From an uncultured bacterium (GTDB lineage: Bacteria; Bacillota; Clostridia; Lachnospirales; Lachnospiraceae): a stretch of DNA of 9,787 nt. Numbering within the stretch: position 1 is the stretch's first letter; every line of letters begins with the position of its first letter. A program made the translations under genes and the position numbers. Location: contig CAJMMH010000082.1 in assembly GCA_905214365.1 (NCBI GenBank), positions 1 to 9,787 of the forward strand. The letters run 5' to 3'. This document shows, one piece after another, positions 6,163 through 9,787 of this stretch. Under the pieces are notes generated by a model. The model saw only the letters and a program-made list of their open reading frames with translations, made no database searches and had not been told where the DNA came from.

Positions 6163-7359
6163 ATGAAGTCGTATCAGAGAGTATACGCTGCTATAAATCT
6201 GGACGCAGTCCGGGCAAATATGGAAGCGTTCCGCAGGCGCGTGCCGAAGGAGGCAATGCTCTGTGCGGTAGTCAAGACGGACGGTTATGGTCTGGGCGCG
6301 GTTCCGATTGCGCAGACGGTAGATGATCTGGTATGGGGCTATGCGACAGCAACCATTGACGAGGCGTTAAATCTGAGACGGAACGGAATCAAAAAGCCGA
6401 TTTTAGTGCTTGGATTTGTGCCGGAAGAAAGATATCCGGAGCTGATTCAGGAAAAAATCCGTTTTGCCGCGTTTCAGGAAAAGCAGGTGAAAGAGCTTTC
6501 TGTGCTTGCTGCGGCAATGGGACAGAAAGCATATGTCCATATCAAAACAGATACCGGCATGGGACGGATCGGTCTGCCGCCGGAGAAAGTAACAGCGTTT
6601 GCAAAAAAGCTGCAGGCGCTTCCCGGCATTGCGGTTGAGGGTCTGTTCAGCCATTTGGCAACAGCGGATATGATTCGGCGTGAGGGCGCGTGGGAACAGG
6701 CGGTGCGTTTCCGAAAGCTGATGGCTGAGTTAGAAGCGGCACAGATCCGGATTCCAATCTGCCATATCGGAAACAGTGCAGCTTCCATGGAGATGCTGCA
6801 GGTTCCAGGAAATATGTTCCGGGTCGGAATTGCCCTGTACGGCTATTATCCATCGGATGAAATGGACAAAGCCGCGTTCGCGCTGCAGCCTGCGATGGAG
6901 CTGAAAAGTACGGCATTTTACCTCAAAAAGGTTCCGGCAGGAACGCCGGTCGGATATGGCGCATCTTATGTAACAGAGAGAGAAACCACGATCGCGACGG
7001 TTGGTATCGGCTATGGGGACGGATATCCGCGTGCGCTTTCTAATCGCGGAGCGATGCTGGTACGCGGACACCGCGCGCCGATTATCGGAAGAGTCTGCAT
7101 GGATCAGGTGATGTTGGATGTGACGGATATTCCTGGAGTCTGCGAGGGGGATCCGGTAACTGTAATCGGACGCGACGGTGAAGATGAGATTACGGCGGAG
7201 GAAGTTGCCGCGCTGGCAGGCAGCTTTAATTATGAGCTCTTGTGTGATCTCGGAAAACGGATTCCTCGTGTTTATTTCAGACACGGGGAAATGATCGGTT
7301 CTAAGGATTACTTTGAGGATGACTGGCTGTTTTCCGCGGCCGTTGCGGATCAGATCTGA
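6163..7359 (+). CDS. alr: Alanine racemase (PLP-dependent)
   Basis: Alr interconverts L- and D-alanine in the cytoplasm and supplies D-Ala for peptidoglycan. The 398-residue protein shows the PLP lysine K38 in VVKTDGYGLG and the TIM-barrel residues R135 (TGMGRIG), H164 (FSHLATAD), N204-S205 (HIGNSAAS) and R220 (MFRVGIALYG). The C-terminal domain brings the second catalytic base Y265 (GYGASY), Y284 (GYGDGY) and C312-M313 (VCMDQ). These line up well with Geobacillus Alr K39, R136, H166, R219, Y265, Y284, C311 and M312. The PLP-lysine signature differs from the usual VxKANAYGHG at the A (here T39) and the His (here L44). The start at ATG 6163 has GGGGGA upstream; the frame is open far upstream inside the previous gene but carries no Alr sequence there. 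Only 38 bases separate it from the hydrate repair gene, so it is probably co-transcribed. Confidence 0.97.
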   Translation: MKSYQRVYAAINLDAVRANMEAFRRRVPKEAMLCAVVKTDGYGLGAVPIAQTVDDLVWGYATATIDEALNLRRNGIKKPILVLGFVPEERYPELIQEKIRFAAFQEKQVKELSVLAAAMGQKAYVHIKTDTGMGRIGLPPEKVTAFAKKLQALPGIAVEGLFSHLATADMIRREGAWEQAVRFRKLMAELEAAQIRIPICHIGNSAASMEMLQVPGNMFRVGIALYGYYPSDEMDKAAFALQPAMELKSTAFYLKKVPAGTPVGYGASYVTERETTIATVGIGYGDGYPRALSNRGAMLVRGHRAPIIGRVCMDQVMLDVTDIPGVCEGDPVTVIGRDGEDEITAEEVAALAGSFNYELLCDLGKRIPRVYFRHGEMIGSKDYFEDDWLFSAAVADQI

Positions 7360-7518
7360 AATCTTCTGCCGTAAACCTGATTTTTAGCTGCAAAGGCGGG
7401 CATGCAAAAGATTCGGGGGACATCATCGTATATAACAGGAAAATATCGGAGATACTGGAAATAAAACCGGCGTTGCAAACGCGTCGGACCGATTCTTTGA
7501 TATGGAGTGTGATGCGGT

Positions 7519-7863
7519 ATGGTAATCAGGAGAGGCGATATTTATTATGCGGATCTTCGCCCGGTAGTCGGTTCTGAGCAGGGAGGAATCCGGCCGGTAC
7601 TTATTATACAGAATGACATGGGCAACCGGCACAGCCCAACGGTGATCTGCGCTGCGATTACATCACGGATGAACAAGGCAAAGCTTCCGACGCATGTGTC
7701 AATTGACTGCAGAAGCTGCGATATTGTAAAGGATTCTGTTGTCCTGTTAGAGCAGCTTCGGACGATTGATAAAAAGCGGTTGAGGGAAAAAGTGTGCCAT
7801 TTGGAGGCGGATATGCTCTGCCGCATTGATGAAGCACTCTGTGTCAGCCTGGATATCCGGTAG
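7519..7863 (+). CDS. mazF: MazF/EndoA-type mRNA interferase
   Basis: MazF-family toxins are small ribosome-independent endoribonucleases that cut single-stranded mRNA at short sequences. The 114-residue protein closely resembles B. subtilis EndoA (NdoA): IRRGDIYYADLRPVVGSEQGG at the N-terminus, R25 in GGIRPVLIIQND and T48 in AAITSRMNKAKLPTHV, with LLEQLRTIDKKRL after position 76. R25 and T48 are the catalytic pair in EndoA, so the enzyme is probably active. It has the normal full length and a single domain. GGAGTG about 9 bases before the ATG serves as ribosome binding site. It follows alr, as ndoA follows alr and the antitoxin gene in B. subtilis, but no MazE-like antitoxin is encoded in the 159 bases between alr and this gene or just after it. 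The cut sequence cannot be deduced here. Confidence 0.95.
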   Translation: MVIRRGDIYYADLRPVVGSEQGGIRPVLIIQNDMGNRHSPTVICAAITSRMNKAKLPTHVSIDCRSCDIVKDSVVLLEQLRTIDKKRLREKVCHLEADMLCRIDEALCVSLDIR

Positions 7864-7905
7864 CGGAAGAACATGTTTTGTCTGTCATACATAAGTTCCA
7901 TTTGC

Positions 7906-7934
7906 TTGACGGATTAGAGGAAGCATGTTATACT
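7906..7934 (+). promoter_or_regulatory. Promoter of the CBS-domain gene
   Basis: TTGACG (7906-7911; 5/6 match), a 17-base spacer and TATACT (7929-7934; 5/6 match) with TG at 7926-7927 as an extended -10. Transcription would start near 7941, giving a structured leader of about 105 bases. Confidence 0.78.
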
Positions 7935-7947
7935 TGCCTATGATAGC

Positions 7948-8020
7948 CGCACCGCGATTCGGCGTGCGCAGAAAAAGGGGAGGAGCAGCCGTATACAGAC
8001 GATGACAGCGGCTGACTCCT
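7948..8020 (+). promoter_or_regulatory. Two hairpins in the leader of the CBS-domain gene
   Basis: Hairpin 1 pairs CGCA (7948-7951) and CCG (7952-7954) with CGG (7960-7962) and TGCG (7965-7968), with a CG bulge. Hairpin 2 is longer: 7981-7991 pairs with 8009-8020 over 11 bp (AGGAG CAGCCG with CGGCTG CTCCT, one bulged A at 8015) around a 17-base loop. It has no T run, so it is not an intrinsic terminator. It buries an AGGAG sequence, but the start codon is too far away for that to be the gene's own ribosome binding site. Function is unknown. Confidence 0.5.
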
Positions 8021-8045
8021 GCAGAAAAAGAAAGCAGGACCAGAC

Positions 8046-8924
8046 ATGGACAGTCACGGGCGATGGCCTAATTTTATGCAGAAAAAGAACCACAGAGAAG
8101 CGGAAGAAGAATTTGAGGATGAGATCATCTCAATGGTAGATGAGGGACAGGAGCAGGGAGTGCTTGAACCGCAGGAAGCGGATATGATTCATAATATTCT
8201 AGAACTCGATGACAAACAGGCTCACGATATTATGACCAGAAGAAATAACATAGCCTGTTTGGATGCTGATACCAGTCTTTTGGACGCGATTGACTATATG
8301 ATTGACGAAAACAAAAGCCGGTTTCCGGTCTATCGGGAGGATCTTGACGATATTATCGGGATGCTTCATCTGCGTGCCGCAGTGATTGCGGAGCGGGACC
8401 GGAAAAACCAGAATCTGCCGATCGGGGAGATCCCAGGTCTTCTTTATGAGGCGTATTTTGTTCCGGAAAGCAAGGGACTGACGCAGCTGTTCCGGGAGAT
8501 GCAGGCCAGGAAAGACCACATTGCCGTTGTCGTGGACGAGTACGGACAGACTGCAGGTATTCTGACGATGGAAGATATTCTCGAAGAGATTGTAGGAAAC
8601 ATTCTCGATGAGTACGATGAGGATGAGACAAGCATTGTCAGAAACCGGGATGGCTCCTGGCTGATGGACGGATCGGCAAGACTAGAAGATATTCAGGAGC
8701 ATCTGAAGCTCGATTTTTCGGAAGAAGAGTGTGAGACGCTGAATGGCTTTCTGATCAGCCGTCTGGAGCGGATCCCGAATCAGGGGGAAAAACCTCAGGT
8801 AGAGTATCAGGGATATTGTTTCCAGGTATTATCAGTTGACAACAATGTGATCCGGAAGGTACGCGTAACAACATCAGTTGGCACGGCAGGCGGAAATCCG
8901 GCCGGATCTGAACAAGAAAAATAA
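8046..8924 (+). CDS. Soluble CBS-pair / CorC-HlyC domain protein
   Basis: This belongs to the CorC/HlyC ('hemolysin-like') group, whose members are linked to Mg2+/Co2+ transport or bind adenine nucleotides through their CBS pair. The 292-residue protein starts with an acidic helical stretch (about 15-60), then a CBS pair (about 61-120 with SRFPVY at 91-96; about 126-185 with VVVDEYGQTAGILTMEDILEEIVG at 161-184). The transporter-associated CorC domain follows (about 195-275) and a short polar tail ends the protein. There is no DUF21/CNNM membrane domain and no hydrophobic helix, so it is cytosolic as read and not a complete transporter by itself. The ATG at 8046 has AGGAC about 8 bases upstream; an in-frame ATG at 8076 is an alternative and would remove ten residues without touching a domain. 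It has its own promoter. A direct role in ion efflux, or as a regulatory partner of a membrane protein, remains open. Confidence 0.9.
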   Translation: MDSHGRWPNFMQKKNHREAEEEFEDEIISMVDEGQEQGVLEPQEADMIHNILELDDKQAHDIMTRRNNIACLDADTSLLDAIDYMIDENKSRFPVYREDLDDIIGMLHLRAAVIAERDRKNQNLPIGEIPGLLYEAYFVPESKGLTQLFREMQARKDHIAVVVDEYGQTAGILTMEDILEEIVGNILDEYDEDETSIVRNRDGSWLMDGSARLEDIQEHLKLDFSEEECETLNGFLISRLERIPNQGEKPQVEYQGYCFQVLSVDNNVIRKVRVTTSVGTAGGNPAGSEQEK

Positions 8925-8934
8925 AGGCACAGAC

Positions 8935-8963
8935 TTGAAAGTTTTTAAAAGGCGTGCTATGAT
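8935..8963 (+). promoter_or_regulatory. Promoter of yebC
   Basis: TTGAAA (8935-8940; 5/6 match), a 17-base spacer and TATGAT (8958-8963; 5/6 match) with TG at 8955-8956 as an extended -10. It begins 11 bases after the CBS-gene stop. Transcription would start near 8970, leaving a leader of about 30 bases with AAGGAG before the ATG. Confidence 0.78.
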
Positions 8964-8999
8964 ACATAAGTTGAGTATTTTATAAGAAGGAGTATTTTT

Positions 9000-9749
9000 A
9001 TGTCAGGACATTCCAAGTTTGCCAATATTAAGCACAAGAAAGAAAAGAACGACGCAGTAAAGGGTAAAATTTTTACCCGGATCGGACGTGAGATTGCCGT
9101 TGCGGTAAAAGAGGGCGGCGCAGATCCGGCCAATAACAGCAAGCTGCGTGATGTCGTTGCAAAGGCAAAGGCAAACAACATGCCGAATGATACCATTGAC
9201 CGAAGCATCAAGAAGGCTGCCGGAGATGCCAATGCAGCAAACTACGAGGCAATTACTTACGAAGGCTATGGTCCGAGCGGCACAGCGATCATTGTTGAGA
9301 CACTGACCGATAACCGGAACCGTACCGCTTCCAATGTCCGCAACGCGTTTACCAAGGGCGGCGGAAATGTCGGAACCAACGGCTGCGTATCCTTTATGTT
9401 TGACAGAAAGGGGCAGATTATTGTCGATAAGGAAGAGTGCGATATGGATGCGGACGAGCTGATGATGGCCGCTCTAGACGCGGGCGCAGAGGACTTTTCC
9501 GAGGAAGAGGACTGTTATGAGATCTATACCGATCCGGACAGCTTTTCTTCTGTCAGAGAGACTCTTGAGCAGCAGGGAATCCCGATGGCAGGCGCAGAGG
9601 TTACAATGATTCCTCAGACCTATGTAGATCTGACTTCTCCGCAGGACATCAAGCTGATGACCCGTATTCTCGATATGCTCGATGAGGACGATGACGTTCA
9701 GGAAGTATATCATAACTGGAATGAGCCGGAAGAGGAAGACGAGGATTAA
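9000..9749 (+). CDS. yebC: YebC/PmpR family protein (YebC-type, not YeeN-type)
   Basis: YebC-family proteins are cytoplasmic. They were first described as transcriptional regulators, and more recent work ties family members to translation through difficult proline-rich stretches. The 249-residue protein carries the family hallmark MSGHSKFANIKHKKEKNDAVKGKIFTRIGREI at the N-terminus, GGADPANNSKLRDVVAKAKANNMPNDTIDRSIKKA in domain 1 and YEGYGPSGTAIIVETLTDNRNRTASNVRNAFTKGGG in the domain 2/3 core. It ends in a very acidic tail (EPEEEDED). The usual Trp after SGHSK is Phe here. The MSGHSK opening fits the YebC branch rather than the B. subtilis YeeN/YebC2 branch. Length is normal. The start is fixed by AAGGAG 8 bases upstream. 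ruvC, its neighbour in E. coli, is not in the window. Family call is firm; molecular role is inferred from relatives only. Confidence 0.95.
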   Translation: MSGHSKFANIKHKKEKNDAVKGKIFTRIGREIAVAVKEGGADPANNSKLRDVVAKAKANNMPNDTIDRSIKKAAGDANAANYEAITYEGYGPSGTAIIVETLTDNRNRTASNVRNAFTKGGGNVGTNGCVSFMFDRKGQIIVDKEECDMDADELMMAALDAGAEDFSEEEDCYEIYTDPDSFSSVRETLEQQGIPMAGAEVTMIPQTYVDLTSPQDIKLMTRILDMLDEDDDVQEVYHNWNEPEEEDED

Positions 9750-9762
9750 GAAGGACGTATGG

Positions 9763-9787
9763 CGCCGCGGAGAGAGTTTCCGCGGCG
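9763..9787 (+). terminator. Probable terminator hairpin after yebC, cut at window edge
   Basis: A perfect 9-bp GC-rich stem pairs CGCCGCGGA (9763-9771) with TCCGCGGCG (9779-9787) around a 7-base loop, 13 bases after the yebC stop. The window ends at the last stem base, so the T run expected of an intrinsic terminator cannot be seen. Confidence 0.7.

Noticed and set aside
7402..7464. Possible small antitoxin gene upstream of mazF
   Set aside because: The frame from the ATG at 7402 ends after 20 codons and its product does not resemble MazE.

Overview
The window looks like chromosomal housekeeping DNA from a Gram-positive anaerobe of the class Clostridia, most likely a Lachnospiraceae-type organism with moderate GC. 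This is judged from protein style (an RF1 with the GNGGQC active loop, an ABC-F protein opening MILSC, a Rex regulator, an EndoA-like MazF after alr), from strong AGGAGG-type ribosome binding sites and from sigma-A promoters, several with an extended -10. Base composition and codon use look even by eye. I see no mobile element, CRISPR array, rRNA or tRNA, and no stretch over 300 bases lacks a gene.

Layout. Positions 2-1051 hold the 3' part of prfA (release factor 1), whose first codons lie outside the window. After a weak terminator and a good promoter comes a 129-residue methylglyoxal-synthase-family gene (1268-1657) that lacks several residues of the classical active site. A strong 17-bp hairpin (1694-1734) ends this gene and, from the other side, the minus-strand ABC-F ATPase gene (1765-3678). 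The ABC-F gene and rex are divergent. Each has a near-consensus promoter, and a 15-bp tandem repeat lies between them.

Rightward from there: rex (3945-4577, NADH/NAD+-sensing repressor), a fused NAD(P)H-hydrate epimerase/dehydratase (4580-6124), alr (6163-7359, alanine racemase) and mazF (7519-7863, mRNA interferase). The first three are closely spaced and probably one operon. mazF follows with no visible mazE. Two genes with their own promoters come next: a soluble CBS-pair/CorC-domain protein (8046-8924) with a structured leader, and yebC (9000-9749), followed by half or more of a terminator at the window edge.

How the genes fit together: rex and the hydrate repair enzyme both concern the NAD(H) pool. 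prfA, the ABC-F protein, yebC and mazF concern translation or mRNA. alr supplies D-alanine for the wall. The rex/ABC-F neighbourhood recalls the ydiF-rex region of Bacillus subtilis, and alr-mazF recalls its alr-ndoAI-ndoA order with the antitoxin missing. I found no evidence of a novel multi-gene system. The points most worth a second look are the altered MgsA-like protein, the orphan MazF, the tandem repeat in the divergent promoter region and the repeated element around the CBS-gene leader.
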